Shown here piece by piece: positions 12,307 to 25,397 of a stretch of DNA of 64,000 bases. The notes beneath the pieces are model-generated. The model ran no database searches. It was not told where the DNA came from and saw only the letters and a list, made by a program, of their open reading frames with translations. How positions within the stretch are numbered: position 1 is the first letter of the stretch; each line of letters begins with the position of its first letter. The position numbers and the translations under genes were made by a program. The DNA lies in the NCBI GenBank assembly GCA_029964075.1, contig CM057149.1, positions 38,150,900 to 38,214,899 on the forward strand. The letters run 5' to 3'. Origin of the DNA: Patiria pectinifera. Lineage: Eukaryota > Echinodermata > Asteroidea > Valvatida > Asterinidae.

Positions 12307-14250
12307 GGATTGTACCGACCCTCAGCACCGGATAGAAGTTTTACATTCTTCCACGTGGATGTGTACTGCATGGTGTGTGTATGGGATGATGTGCTCTGTA
12401 AAGTGGGGGAAAAAATCCCTTTGGCCATATCCATATTTGGCTTTTTGTCTACAACCTCTTTGTTTTTGTGCCATTTGTGTATAACATTCAGTATCTATAA
12501 CTGTAGACACAAAATGCCTGAATTTGGATGTGGCTCTTATTTAGGTCGGGATTATTCACTGTAATGTCAAAAGCGTAAAATAGTTATTTACAAACTTGTA
12601 CCACTCTTTGTAACGAACAAGTAAGTCCTCACACTTAAAAAAAGCCATTGAAAAATATCATTTTGCAACACTTCTAATTGCAAGAACTTTTTTATTTGAA
12701 AGAATTTTTGTTGAAGTTCAGATGTATGAACCCTTTTCATTACAGTGGACGAATCATTTCGAGTTACCTAAATGTTGTCATGGTGTTAGAAGAATGTTTG
12801 AAAAATATGTTCTAACTTTATTTAGTGATTCTTCAATGCAAGGGGTCTTTTTAACTAAACACAAAATTGTATATCAAGTCCAGGGATCGGATGTCACCGT
12901 AACAGCAGTTTTGAGATTCTTTTATTTAAGGTTTTTAATTGACATTTTGTTCTTTATTGTGGTTTTGAGTTGTGATGATTTCTTTGTGTGCAGAGCAATA
13001 AGATAATTGGAACACAAGTGTCTAATAAGGTTGCTCTGCTGTGATTAAGTGAAAGTGCATAATGTTAAATTTATTTCAACTATCTGACCTTTTTCACGTA
13101 CAGTAGCCACTTGATTTATATTTAGTTTCTAATTTTATATTTTAACCATCTGGTTATTTTGTTACTAGTAAAAACAAATTGTTTCTGTAACCTTGGTTAC
13201 ACTGCCTGTATCTAAACCAAAATGTTTATATTAATGTGTGTATTGTAAAGTAGCATAAGTATGAGATTTTGTTTTATTTAAGCGGGGTCGTCCTATAAGA
13301 TAAGAACCAAATAGTTGGCATGGTGTTTTTTCTTCAATTTTTTTGGGGGAGGAATAAAAGGAAGTGATTGCATATTGTGTCCGTCTACTCTGAAACCTTG
13401 TCTGTGCCTCAAGTTATTAATCTGAGTCCTCATTGTGTTATTTCAATGATCACGCCGATATATGAGCCTGATTAACGGTAGAGGATTTCATGCCTTCTGT
13501 CTTGCTCATTTCATTATTTATTGGAACGGTTAACAGTTCAACTACTTTTTTGGGAAGTATTTCGAATTTTTATGATGCTATAATTAAAGTCCAACAGTCA
13601 GTTCAAACTGAGTTGGAACTGAGGGTAGGCCCACTGATTTTCCATGGCTGTGACAAAACTTTACATAAAATCTTAAACTTTTGTGAAAGGCCCGCCGTCC
13701 GGCCGTTTACGCAAAGTAACTCTCTCAAAGAAATACTAAATTGGCCAAATATTTAAGGTCCTGTATGCACAAAACCAATGCTTGCAAAGGTTTTGTGCGC
13801 AAGTTTTTATTGATATTACTACAAATCCTTGCTTCCAAACACTTCAGCTGCTCCAATTGGCTGGCTATTTCACTTTCCGTCGTTCCTTTATCTCTACCTA
13901 ATTGTCGTATCTCCGGGGGAAAAATTGTTGAAAATTAACCTCAAAAAATGAATTAAATATTTGGTGTTTTTTTAAAGAACTCATTTAAGTCTTCTTGTCA
14001 TCTGTATAATTATTTGTAGGTATGTTGCTGTTTTGTTGTTTATTTAAAACCATTCACCACAAGAATATAACATAAATAGTTAAAAGTCCTACCTTGTTAT
14101 CAGTTAATTTACAAAAGAAAGTTGCTCATAGTTTTTAAACTCCTGCCGCGCCTAGCGTGCGCCTCGTGTGCTGCAGGTGTCGTCTGCTAGATGGCGCGCT
14201 TTTGCTTTTCACCAATTCACCAAATAAATACTGACTGACGAGTTTACAAG

Positions 14251-17200
14251 ATGGCCGCTGCGGAGTCGCCAGGTCCGATCACCGACTGGCAGAAAAACAT
14301 AACCTGCAGGTTCGTTATGGGTGCGATCGCTCAATTGTAGCTGGCAATGGGTAGTCTGATATGTATTGCTGAGGATGATTTCAAGTACAATTTGTGATTA
14401 GTGTGGAAAAGGGTCGAAATCACGCACATCATTTTCCCGACCTTGCAAGTTGCATGCAACGTAGGCAGCGTGATTACGTTTATCGTACCCGGGTACCGTA
14501 CGTATTCAATATGTGCAGTTGGGCCTATCAAATACTGGACTTCCTCCGTATAGCTTGGCCACACGCTGGTGATAGGCTTTGTGCGAGGAAAAGTTGTCTT
14601 TGATGAAATCGGAATTGGGACTGTTTTTTTCTTCACTTGAATGAATACAATTAAGGACAAGTGAAGTGTACATGACTGGCCTATCCCTGAAAAAAATACT
14701 GCAATCTTTTTTGGATTCATACCATGGTCATGGATAAACAAGGCAATTAAACTTCAGTGTTTAGGCCTATACGTTGGTGGTTTGATAAACTTCAGCCACA
14801 CATTTGTAACCTTATTGATTAGGCTTATGTATTATTAAGCCCTACAAAGTACAAGGGCGCGATCGTTGGATCTGCGCAATTGGTAGATCGTGCCATTGGC
14901 ATTGTCGATCAATCGTGCCCCCATAAGCTGATCACCTTTTCTTTCTAATTCACGGCTCAGGAGGATTGTTTTGAAAAAGGGAAGTAGGCCTAAAGTCTGA
15001 TATTTTGTACAGGATCGACCGATAATGCAAATTGTTTGTGTATTTCTGCCTGAGCGAGTGATGTCTGGGACCTTAAGCATGTTAAGTGCTCAAAACGATG
15101 CAAAAGAAGATCAGGCCAACTTGTTAAATACTTACTCTTTAGCCAGCAAATTTCTCCAAAAATTTCATTGGGTGAACAAAAGGTCCTCAGTGTTTCACCA
15201 ACCATTCAATTTGTTAGAGACTTTTCTTCAATATTTGGCAGTGGCTTGCACATGAGAGGGAAGTCTAGTGAGGCTAAAGACTAGACTTGTACATCAATTT
15301 ACTCAGTGTTATTTAAAGTGGGTCGTCATTAGACATGTTAGAGGCTTTTCAAATTATTTTGTTTGTGTTTACTAATTTTTAGACCCCATTTGTTATATCT
15401 CCTTAGATCTCGAACCCGACACAACCCAGAATTTGCATTAAAGGAGCTTGTCCAACTGTTTGACAAGACAGACTTCTTTATCTATTCATTTTCATTAGTC
15501 TGGTGCTTGACTGTGGAGAAATGTGTAGAAATAGAGACCTAGTACCCGACATCCTAGATATTTCTTTTGGCACAGTCAGCTGACAGTTGATTGATGCAGT
15601 ACTGAAGAGTTGTTGGACTGGTTGTTTCAGATGTCAGTCTATTTTCTGGTACTGCATGTTTTCAGTACCTTAAGTTTTGGGACTTTCATACACAGTATTG
15701 AGAGTCCCAAATTTTCGGACTAGCAAAGACCCACCGATCGTGCCAAACACACACAAGAAATGGCAAGATATCCGAGCAAATACTGCAGTAATCCTGCAGT
15801 GGGCCTAGGCCAACTTTGATTTTTACCCTAAGTTAAACAGGCCCATAGGCAGGAGGAGGGGGGGGGGTGTCGTGAGGTCCACTTTCTCTTTGCTATTGTC
15901 ATTTAAGTTTTACTCAAATGTGTATTTCCATGCGTAATCAACTGTTTAGTAGATATGAAAAGGTCCACTTCCTGGTAAAAACGACCCTTCCCTTCCACCA
16001 GGCTGGCTACCGCCCTGTAAAAGGGATGCAATCATCTTTGAAAACTTCTTATGTCATGGTTAAACTTCCTGGACTTGAAGCCGTGCGATTAGAAAAGAAA
16101 GCTTTGTATTTGTAGGCCGTATTTGTAATTTAAATCACTTTTTTGCAAACCGCTAACACACTACTAGCCTACGCTATCAGGACTTGTACTGAAGCCCATT
16201 GTGGACATGGCTTAAATAAAGAGAATTTTCAAAACTTAAAAGTGAAAACATACAAACGTTTAGCCCCATAAATGTTAGCCCCGTCCTGATGCCAAGATAT
16301 AGGTCTACCTCAGTAATGAGACGGAGGAAGTCCGGTATTTGAGCAACATTGATGGGGCTAACAGATGTGAAGTGTTAAATTGTTGAAAGGCTAAACAATT
16401 TTCAATACATGAGTAAAAACACTTAGGCTGACATTTCTTAGACAGGAAGACCAACTCAACTGAATGGCAGAGAGATGGGGAAAAAAAGATATATTTTTCT
16501 GTTCTTAACCAAAAGAAGCTGTTGTGATGAATTATTTTGTTCTCATCTCCTTCCATCTAGGTACTTCATCCACGGTGTTTGCCGGGCAGGCGACAACTGC
16601 AGATATGCCCACGACAGATCAGGGAAAGACGCCAATATTTGCAAATTTTATCTAGGCGGAAACTGTCGCTTTGGTACCAATTGCAGGTAGGTAGAAAACG
16701 CATCATAACACCATTTTGTTTTTCAATGACCACTAATACTGTATTTTTTTAAAATTCTTTTGAGGAAAATTCTCAATAAATTCTTGAATTGAAGTTCCGT
16801 TCTTTTTTTGGAATGTGTGACTTTTGTTTGTGTTGTTCAAAATGATTGAATGGTGCTCAAAATGATTGAATTGTCGTTCTGACTGAGTTATTTGTTTTGT
16901 ATTTTGCTTGATTGTGGTTTTATTCACATGTTCCTGACTTTAAAGGCACACTTAAATGGGAGACAAAACAGTTTTGAAATAAGATAACAAAACCCTGTGT
17001 AATATGTTAAAAAGTTTTACTTAATATTACAAAGAAAACATATATAGTGAAGTCAGGACGACTGAAGAAAATGACAACTATAAAAAAAAATCACAAAAAT
17101 CTTTTGCTTCGTACAGATTCGATCATGTGAAACCAAAGTCAAAGACCTCACTGAAAAAAACCAACAAGACAACCTCGCTCGGCTCCGCCCACAAAGGTAG

Positions 17201-20200
17201 CATGTCTATCAGTGCACTTGAGGATGCTCCCAGTAAGATGGTGACGCTACAGAAGGGCGTGGCTAACCAGGGAATGGGGGAGGATCAATTGAGCCCACTC
17301 AGTAAGGTGCGCATGGAGGATCTGGTTGGTGCTGCAGAATTTGTGCCTGGTCAACTGTACATAGGCTCCGGTAAGTGTGGCCCTTCCTGCCTTTGTGCAT
17401 TGACCAATTAGATCATGATTTTTAGTCAGGTGACCACAATGGCACATGAGACTTTTAGGTTTGCATGGTGGACATGAATAAAGTATGGAAGAGTGCAGTA
17501 ACACCTTGTGAAATGTATGTCTTTTGAGTTGTGTGGTTTTGAGAAGATCCAGTTGTTTTAACTGAACATTTTGAACAGTGTGCTGTGTTCGTCATCAGGA
17601 GACACACTATTCGAAACGTCAAAGTAACCACTTTGTGCCGGGATTATTTTGGGGAAAAATTTCGCTTTCGCAAAAAAGAAACAATTTCCAGCCAACTTCT
17701 GGTGTACAGAATACTGATTCGCAAGAGTAATTACAACAGTATTTGTACGATATTTCTTGCAGAAACCTCATGTTTCATTACTCCGGGGTGTGCACTGGAG
17801 CGTAAATTGTAGAACAATAGGCCGTGCACAATGGCCAATTCAAAATCAACACACGGTCTGCCTCCACAGACTTCACGGACTTTGTGTGTGTGTACAAAAG
17901 GCACGAAAGATTAGCTTGTTTAGACGTCACCCGGAGGCGAGTTGAGGCAATCTTGACGTCTTAACCCGTCAGCCGTGCCTGTGTATAAAAACAGCCAGTG
18001 CGTGTTATCATGTCCTCCGATGAGAACTGTTTAAAACAACTGGTTCTTCTCAGAATTACACAACTCAAAAGAGATAAAATTCACATGGTGTGACCACTAA
18101 CCGTCCATACTTTGTTCACAATAGCACTGATACACTCAGTCACAAGCACTGTGAGAATGTACACTAGTTAACATGGGCGTCGCAAGGGGGGGGGCAAGGG
18201 CAAAAAAAAAACCCCCAAAAAAAAAAAAAAAAAAAGAAAAAAAAAGAAAAGAAAGAAAAGAAAAAGAAGTAAAAGAAATAGTGGTAAATTTAATGGGTTC
18301 CCTGCTCTCCCCTCTACTGATATAAAAAGGAATGTGTTGAGAAATACAAGCATTTTTTTTTTTTTTTTTTTTTGCCTCTAGAAAAAAATCCGCGGCGCCC
18401 CATGCTAGTTAACCAAAGGTTGGAATGCGGAATAGTCCATAATAATAATTCGGTATTCTAACTGCCAATGTGTACATTAAGACTTTACAGCTTTCCTGTC
18501 AGCGAAACGAGTGCCATGTGGCTGCACAATCACGGAAAGCTCTAATGGAATTGAAGAAAATTACTCTTTGAGAAAGAATCAAAGCAAATTTCTCACACAA
18601 TTCTGGACAACACACCATGTTTTACATTATTGTACATATGTGTAAGTAAAGTCTGTCACGAGCCAATATAGCCCATCAGGTCGGCGTTTATCTCTGGTTT
18701 CCTTGGCATGAAACAACTGAGAATATTTCTGTTCCCCCTGGATGGGATGCTGGTCCATGGCAGGTAACTCCCCAGCTAATTCTGGTACCCATTTATACTC
18801 CTGGGTGGAGAGGGGCAAGCGGGGGTGAAGGGGCTTGCCCAAGGACACAACATTTGGCCAACAGCTTGATTTGAACCCCTGACCCTCTAATCATGAGTGA
18901 CGAACCCTAACCACTAGGCCACACCCCCACCCCAGTATCGTACATGTGCTCCAACTTTTACTGTGCAGGACCCCTCTACCACTTTCTTCATCATGCAACT
19001 TATAAGGGGCTCCTATTCATGGGCATTGCTAGGCCAATTTGAATGGGGGAAGGGGGTGGGTGTCAACAAAGTTACTGATGCAACAGTTTTGCGCTGGATG
19101 GTCTAGCGCAGTGTGTTTAGTTTGTTGGTAACCAGGAATGTTTTTCTGGTCATCCGGCTGCAGCAAAAGCAAAAAGTTGGGTGGGGGCGACTTCGTGGCA
19201 GCACATTCCTGGTGGACATCTGATTTTGCTTACTGATATGTTTAATGATGTTTCTATCTTTGTACTGAACAGTGCCACCAACGTACTCAGCTGCAGCACT
19301 ATCTGGTGTGGGCCCCGAGAACGTAGAACCTGGCCTGACCGCTACCAGTCAAGACGAGGCACGGTATAGTGAGGACATGCTGTGCCCGTTTGCGCTGCGA
19401 GGGACGTGCCGTTACGGCGAGAACTGTAAGTTCTTGCATGGTGAGGTGTGCGACATGTGCGGATCAGCCTGTCTCATCACCAACGATCCTGCACAGAACA
19501 AACGTCACCGTGAAGTAAGTACTTCAGATACATACATGAATGTTTATGAGTGCAATGCTGAGAATATTTTCATGATTTGAAAGATTGAATATTCCATTCA
19601 ACGAGGCGAAGCATTCCATCTTTCAACGAATGAAAAAATACTCACCATTGCACGAATGCAAAGCATTCATTGTTTGTTTTATATAACATCCAAGTAGATC
19701 TTTGTCATTCGATTGGAGGATAAAACTTTAAGAACAAACAAAACTTACAAAATTGTATCATATCCACTACTTTTTTCAGCTTGTTCAAGGCTAACAAAGG
19801 TTTAAAAGTCAAATCATTGACAATAATGAAAATAAACATTGTAAGTTCTTAAAACAATGCCAAAAAAAATCATCAAGGCAACTGCATCAACTTCAAAGAC
19901 AAGTTTTGTACTGCCATAATGCACGATGTGGTCTAAATAGAGCAAAGTTTGTATAGCGCCCTTCTGCTGCGCATCTTAGCATGCGCACGGCGTGCAATAG
20001 ATCAAAAGGGATGGGACAAAAATGCACAGTGAACGGAACCTAAAATGCATGGTTATGACGTAGGCCATGCAAAGGTAACTGCATCAACTTCAAAGGCAAG
20101 TTTTGTACTGCTATAATGCATGATATGGTCTAAATAGTGCAAAGTTTGTATAGCGCCCTGCTGCTGCGCATCTTAGCATGTACGTGGCGTGCAATAGATC

Positions 20201-22526
20201 AAAAGGGATGGGACGAAAATGCACGGCGAATGGAACCTAAAATGCATGGTTATGACAATAATTTCGTCAGTTTCTTTTTGGATAGCTGCAAATGATCAAC
20301 TCTCTACCTTTAATTTCCAATTTTTTTAAATTATTTAATTAATTTCCAAATTTTGATATTTTTTTTTATTACAATTTCCAAAATTTAAAAAAACCAATTC
20401 AATTACAATTTCGAAATTTTGAAAAACAAATTCAGTTACAATTTCCAAATTTTCCCATTCCAAATTTCTTAATTTCCAAATTTCCAAATTCCAACATTCT
20501 AGCTTTCCAAATTTCCAAGTTTCAAAAATAATTTCGTCAGTTACTTTTTGGATAGCTGCAAATGACCAACTCTACCTTTAATTTCTAAAAAAAATTAATT
20601 ACAATTTCCAAATTTTCAATTTTTTAATTTTAATTTCCAAATTTTCAATTTTCTTTCAATACAATTTCCAAGTTTTCGCTTTTTCATTTTATTTCCAGTT
20701 ATGCTTAGCAGCGCACGAGAAGAGCATGCAGGAAGCGTTTGCATTCCAGCACAGCAGGGAAGTCCTGTGCTGCATCTGCATGGAGGTGATCCTAGAGAAA
20801 TCACCCGCCAAGGAACGCAAGTTTGGTCTCTTGTCAAACTGCAACCACCCCTACTGCTTGTCTTGTATACGCAAATGGCGCAGCGCCAAGCAGTACGAGA
20901 AGAAAGTCGTAAGGTGGGTGTCAGGGAATGAAAAAGTGCCTTCTCCTTAACGTGGATAATTCAAAGATAGGAGTAGAAAGATCTCTAAATTTCAAATTCT
21001 TTCCAAAACATCTGTAGTGCTTCACCTTCGTTACATTTGAAAATGTCTCTGTTTTTACAATTATTATCACAGTTTGATTTGCCATACTTGCCATAGTTTC
21101 TTCGTTTTTGTTACCTTAAATTATATTTAGCATGGTAGGATATCAGAATGTTTCTGAGCTTATTTATGCATGAAATTTATATCTTTTTGTGTATTTTATT
21201 TCCTACCCAGAGCTTGTCCAACTTGCCGTGTACCATCACCGTTTGTTACACCGAGTGATTTCTGGGTGGACGAACCAGAAGAAAAGAAGCGAGTGTTGGA
21301 AAGATACAAAGAAGCATTAAGGTATTTGTTCGTTACGTGATTACCACACTTATGTGTCCGACCCTTTTGGTGTAAAAAGTCAAGTCTGAAAAAAAAAAGT
21401 TTCAATTAATGTTGAACCGACAAGCGACCTGTAACAATAGATAGAGTTTTAATGGAGCAAATCACAAGTCATCAACATGTTGAGGAAACCATTCATGTTT
21501 GCATATGAACAGTTGCCTTATTACAGTTTCTAAGTAGGGTTACAGAATTTGCTGTAATCCTTAACCCTTAGTTGTCCGGAAAATGTGGAAATTTTTTTAA
21601 TGTTTAAAGAAGCGCGCTTTTCAGTAAAATTAACCAAAAATGGGATGTCAAATAGTTTGATACATATAAGAAGAGTAGAAAGTTGCACAAAATATGTTCC
21701 TAAGAAGAATTCACTTCATGTACCCTTTAATTTATCCTTGAAGGGACAAAGTTTTTCTTTTTTTTCCGTTTCTTAATATGGACCTGCCAAAAGAGCACAC
21801 CAGAAACACTAGCAAAATATATCTAAGGAATAATAACAGCAAGTGTTAAAAGACCCAAACCCACTATAAAGCGTTAAGAAATAAATGGAAATAAAACAGA
21901 ACAAACTAAACTGATCACTTATTAATTGTTGTTTGATATTTTTTCATTGCAGTAAAAAAGAGTGCAAGTATTTCAAGCAGGGTTTGGGAACATGTCCATT
22001 CGGTGCAGAATGCTTCTACCTCCACGCCTACCCTGACGGAACGAAGGAAGACCGTACAAAAGCCCGTCAGTTCACCGGCGGAGACGGCAAGGTCAAGACT
22101 CACCGCTCCTTCTCGCTCTGGGAGTTTTTCGAAGAGCGGGAAAGCCGTTTCATGGACTGGGACAGTGATGATGATGACGACTGGTTCCTGTACTACGATT
22201 GGTCAGATGACTTTGACTTTAGCGACGTTGAGGACCATGGACTCTGGAGCGACTATTTAGAGTTCTTCGGCTCAGGCGAGAGCTCGGATGAGTACAGCGA
22301 GGATGAGGAACGGGAGGTTGCAGATAGTGTGCATGTTGCCACGCCAACCATTGCCATGGCGGCAGCATCGATACAAGGCGCGGCCGCCGCATCGTTGGAA
22401 ACCGATGAGGAAGGGGAGGCGGGAAGTGGTTCAGGTGAGAAGGTGTATGGCGCCATTGCCGTAGCCGTTGATGATGACAAAGATGATTATGATGACGATG
22501 ATTCGGATGATTCTGATTCATTATAA
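14251..22526 (+). CDS. MKRN1: Makorin RING-type E3 ubiquitin ligase with CCCH fingers
   Basis: Seven exons (14251-14309, 16561-16686, 17117-17370, 19273-19514, 20699-20913, 21211-21321, 21953-22526) encode 526 residues in continuous phase. Domain order is that of makorins. CCCH fingers start at C19, C47 and C184, each ending in H. A Cys-His motif follows (C206, C209, C213, H225 region, H233). The RING spans C251 to C304 (C251, C254, C275, H277, C280, C283, C301, C304). The fourth CCCH finger is C340-x9-C350-x5-C356-x3-H360. A PAM2-like poly(A)-binding-protein motif DLVGAAEFVPG lies at 130-140. Family members ubiquitylate substrates and bind RNA. After residue 361 runs a 166-residue tail dominated by Asp, Glu and Ser, longer than the short acidic tail of vertebrate MKRN1. 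MKRN1 is the best name, but an ancestral MKRN1/2/3 orthologue cannot be excluded by eye. The donor of exon 1 (GTTCGT) is weak. Confidence 0.93.
17474..18122. mobile_element. Long-TIR element in makorin intron 3
   Basis: Left arm about 17480-17580 and right arm about 18015-18120 are inverted copies over roughly 100 bp; compare cttttgagttgtgtggtttt with the complement of tacacaactcaaaag. The element interrupts an older repeat that also occurs near 11690-11790: its left half (gaccaattagatca, caggtgaccaca) lies at 17400-17445 and its right half (cactgtgagaatgtacac) near 18148-18165. The interior of about 430 bp shows no transposase. Confidence 0.6.
18355..18374. repeat. Homopolymer-rich stretch next to a GGGCGTCGC end
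   Basis: A long A tract (18205-18245) and this T tract lie between catgggcgtcgc at 18174 and gcggcgccccatg at 18391. The arrangement suggests a small element with inverted GGGCGTCGC-like ends. Similar words occur at 61877 and 62098. No target duplication was resolved. Confidence 0.3.
18650..18930 (-). mobile_element. tRNA-derived SINE-like repeat, reverse orientation
   Basis: On the minus strand the 5' head carries tRNA promoter-like boxes: A-box-like ggcctagtggttagg and B-box-like gggttcaaatc. These are followed by the body word ccacccaggagtataaatgg and an end near gtctgtcacg. The same body occurs in plus orientation at 34540-35005 and, in another subfamily, at 33498-33787. Confidence 0.65.
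19880..20256. repeat. Two-copy tandem duplication, period 197 bp
   Basis: Copy 1 is at 19880-20059 and copy 2 at 20077-20256. Both run from aactgcatcaacttcaaa to aaaatgcatggttatgac with a few percent divergence. It lies in makorin intron 4. Confidence 0.8.
20290..20690. repeat. AATTTCCAAATTTT low-complexity tract
   Basis: About 400 bp of imperfect aatttccaaattttc repeats fill makorin intron 4 directly before exon 5. A dispersed word ttggatagctgcaaatga flanks it at about 20280 and 20550, and recurs near 30450. Confidence 0.7.
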
Positions 22527-25397
22527 TATGGGTTGGTTCCTTTCTGCTTGTGACAGAGGATTTAAGAATTGAGAATACTTGTAGCGTAGTATATTGCATG
22601 ACTCTAACATTATGCAAAAACAGAGTTAGGAGCTGGCTGTACTAATGGGTGCTTTCGATCAGCTCACCAAGATCGACTCGGGTCAGCCCCATGCCGTTGG
22701 ATTAGCTCTGACGTCATTCTCGGGGCTCACCTGGGTCAGCCACCACACACAGACCCTGCTCGTGGAGCAGAGTCAGTGGTGGAAATACGTCACACGCATG
22801 CATTGTTCATTCCAAGAAACGAATAATATGGTGGCCGGACAGCGGAAATCTCAAAAACTCAACTTTAATTTAAGTCTAAAGGTAATTATTTATTTACTTC
22901 ATTGTGACTTTAGAGGCTATAATTCCAGCCCAATTTTTTGAGTTTTGTACCGAAAAGCAGTCAATCTTAAACTAAGACCCAGTCGGAAACGGGCGTTTTG
23001 TCAGTGGCTACGACCGCGGCTACGGACATGACGTGAGGATTGTGATGGCTCGCGGTTGAGCATTCGATTAGCCCGGCCGTCGTGGCTAACCGGTCTGCCT
23101 TGGCTAACCTGTCTGCCTTTACCCTCGATCTGGGTGAGCTACTGGAATACACCCAAGATTTGACAATAGTCACTCGTTCGTGTATATCATTCCTTGAAAA
23201 ATATGAATTGAAACATGTTACTAATGATCACATGGTTTCAACTTTAAATCTATTGGAGGTTGGATTTCCCTTTCTGACTGGTCACTAACCATTAAAAATG
23301 TAGAGGTTTTTAAGTTTTGGATAAGAATACAAACAATTTATGTTTTACAAGTTTTGCACAATTTTTTTTTTACTCTAGTAATTATGGTGCTTCCATATGT
23401 ATCTCAGGACAAACAAGTCATTTGGTAGCGGCTGATTCCCTCTGCGTATTCTATTATTATTTTATTTTATTGGTAAATCATAGAGAAAAGTCACTAATCA
23501 ACATGCTCTGACATTGTGGAGAAGTGGAAGTGAACATGCATACCTTAATGACAATTTAGTTTTAATAAAATCACAATTATAATACCGGCAATATTCTTCT
23601 CGGTATTGTCCACACAAAAAAAGGTATATGCTGTCTTTTTTTTCAGATTTTGGGTATTGTGCAGTTGAACATTATATAGACCATTTTACGCTTTGCATTT
23701 TTTCCCCGCGTGAATTCAAATTCCAAAAATGATTATTACAAGTCATATTTGTGTTTGCTTTTTTTATTTGCATCTTTCATTTGACTGCAGAGCATGCCCG
23801 ATTTTTGCACCGCACGTCAGACCCATCTCGCCCAAGCAAAGACTGCATATACCTTTAAAAGTAGCATTTCTTGGTGAAGGTGGTGAGTTATTAAAAAATT
23901 TACAAAACTGACTTAGAAATGTTCAACTTGAAATAGAACCAAGCAAGATTTCAGACATGAGCCAAACGTAAATGTGAAAATGATTTGAAAATGTTCAACT
24001 TATGACATTTCAGTCGATTGTTGGTTCAATGCATGTGGGGCATCAGATTCACCAAATGTGAGACTAATGTTCTCTTTTCTTTAAATCGTAACTGATGCCT
24101 CCCACCCGAGACACTTGCATGATACCAGTGACAAGTAAAATTCAAGGAAGGAGACAAAAATCGCTAGTGACCTCCCGAAATCTGTAATGTTAACGACATT
24201 TATAGGAAGAAAGTGCATAGGTTTAGAGATGAAGCTTGTGGTATGTAGACTTATGTAAGTATGGTTGTATCAGAATGTGTACCGATTAAAAGATTGTATG
24301 CTAAATCAGATCAGCAGGTACATTGTATCAAACATTTTGTGGTTTATCTGACTGAATATTAAAAAGTGTCCTTTTCTAGAACTGTACCCCTGATTAAATC
24401 AGTACAAATAGGGAATGGCTGTTGATGTTAGTGCATGACCAAAAACTCTTAAAACGTCTGACTAGTTTGAAAAAAGCAAATTTTCTGACCTTTTCGAATT
24501 GCTCAATTTTCAAACTGGTACTTTTTTGGTACTTGGTGATGACTTACGCGCCAACAATCTTTGTTTAAAAGAGGCGAACATTTTCAATTTTCGGCAGCTG
24601 AAATCAGGAATGTTGTTTTTATCGGATTATTAAACTTGACATGGACAAATGCATAACCTGTCTAAAACATTCGTCTATCTATAAAAAAAGCTTCAAATTG
24701 TCAGCAACGTGTCCAGATTGTCTTGAGAAATAGCAAGAACAAGATTGCATATGAAAATCAATGACAATTCCGTTTCATTTGATTTTCTCCTCTGAAAATC
24801 ATTGTGGGTTGAGGTGTTAAATGTGTGAGGAAATTAAAGGAAGTTTTTGTAATGTTGGAATTATAACTTGTCTACTCACAATTACAGTCCTAATTCTGAC
24901 TGCTTTTCTCTGAATTTTTTTTCCCCTGATATACGATAATTAGCCCAATTTCCTTGTAAAAATTGCGGAAGAATGTTTTCAGAACTGTGGTATGAAGCAG
25001 CAACCTCTTTTTTCAAACCATTAGACAAAGAAAACTTAATAAGTTGTGGTTTCTGGAGGTGGTGTATGTAAAACAAAAATGTTTGGACAACACAATGTCC
25101 ATTGTGCATTATTACTTCAAGATTAGAATGAATTGAATGTAGGGCTGAAACTCTTTGGTATGTGGTATGTTAAGTTTAACGGTCATATACGTCTTGGGAT
25201 TTTATTAAAATATTATATTATTATGTATTACTGCAGCCATTGTGCACTTGTTATATACAAATCCTATCCCAATGAATTGTTCATTATTTGATTACAATTT
25301 AATAAAATATTAATCTATAACTTACAAAGCACGAGCTGGCTGCATCTGTATGTGGTTATTAATTGTGTGGATGTCAAGTGTGTCGCTGTTGTTATTT

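Larger units (their letters stand above)
7209..14250. other. Seven-kb region between the two makorin-type genes, no further gene seen
   Basis: This region probably holds the 3' UTR of the short gene and the promoter of the full makorin. The first canonical AATAAA I noticed after the stop codon is at 9724-9729, and another is at 10967-10972. Repeats at 9296-9511, 10374-10517, 11160-11411 and 12212-12306 are described separately. The remaining open frames are short, low in coding character and without family motifs. Confidence 0.4.

Noticed and set aside
23729-23911. Possible extra makorin exon (starts CRACPIFAPHV, cf. RACPTCRVPSPFV)
   Set aside because: The resemblance is only four residues, it lies after the makorin stop codon, and no other RING cysteine is present.
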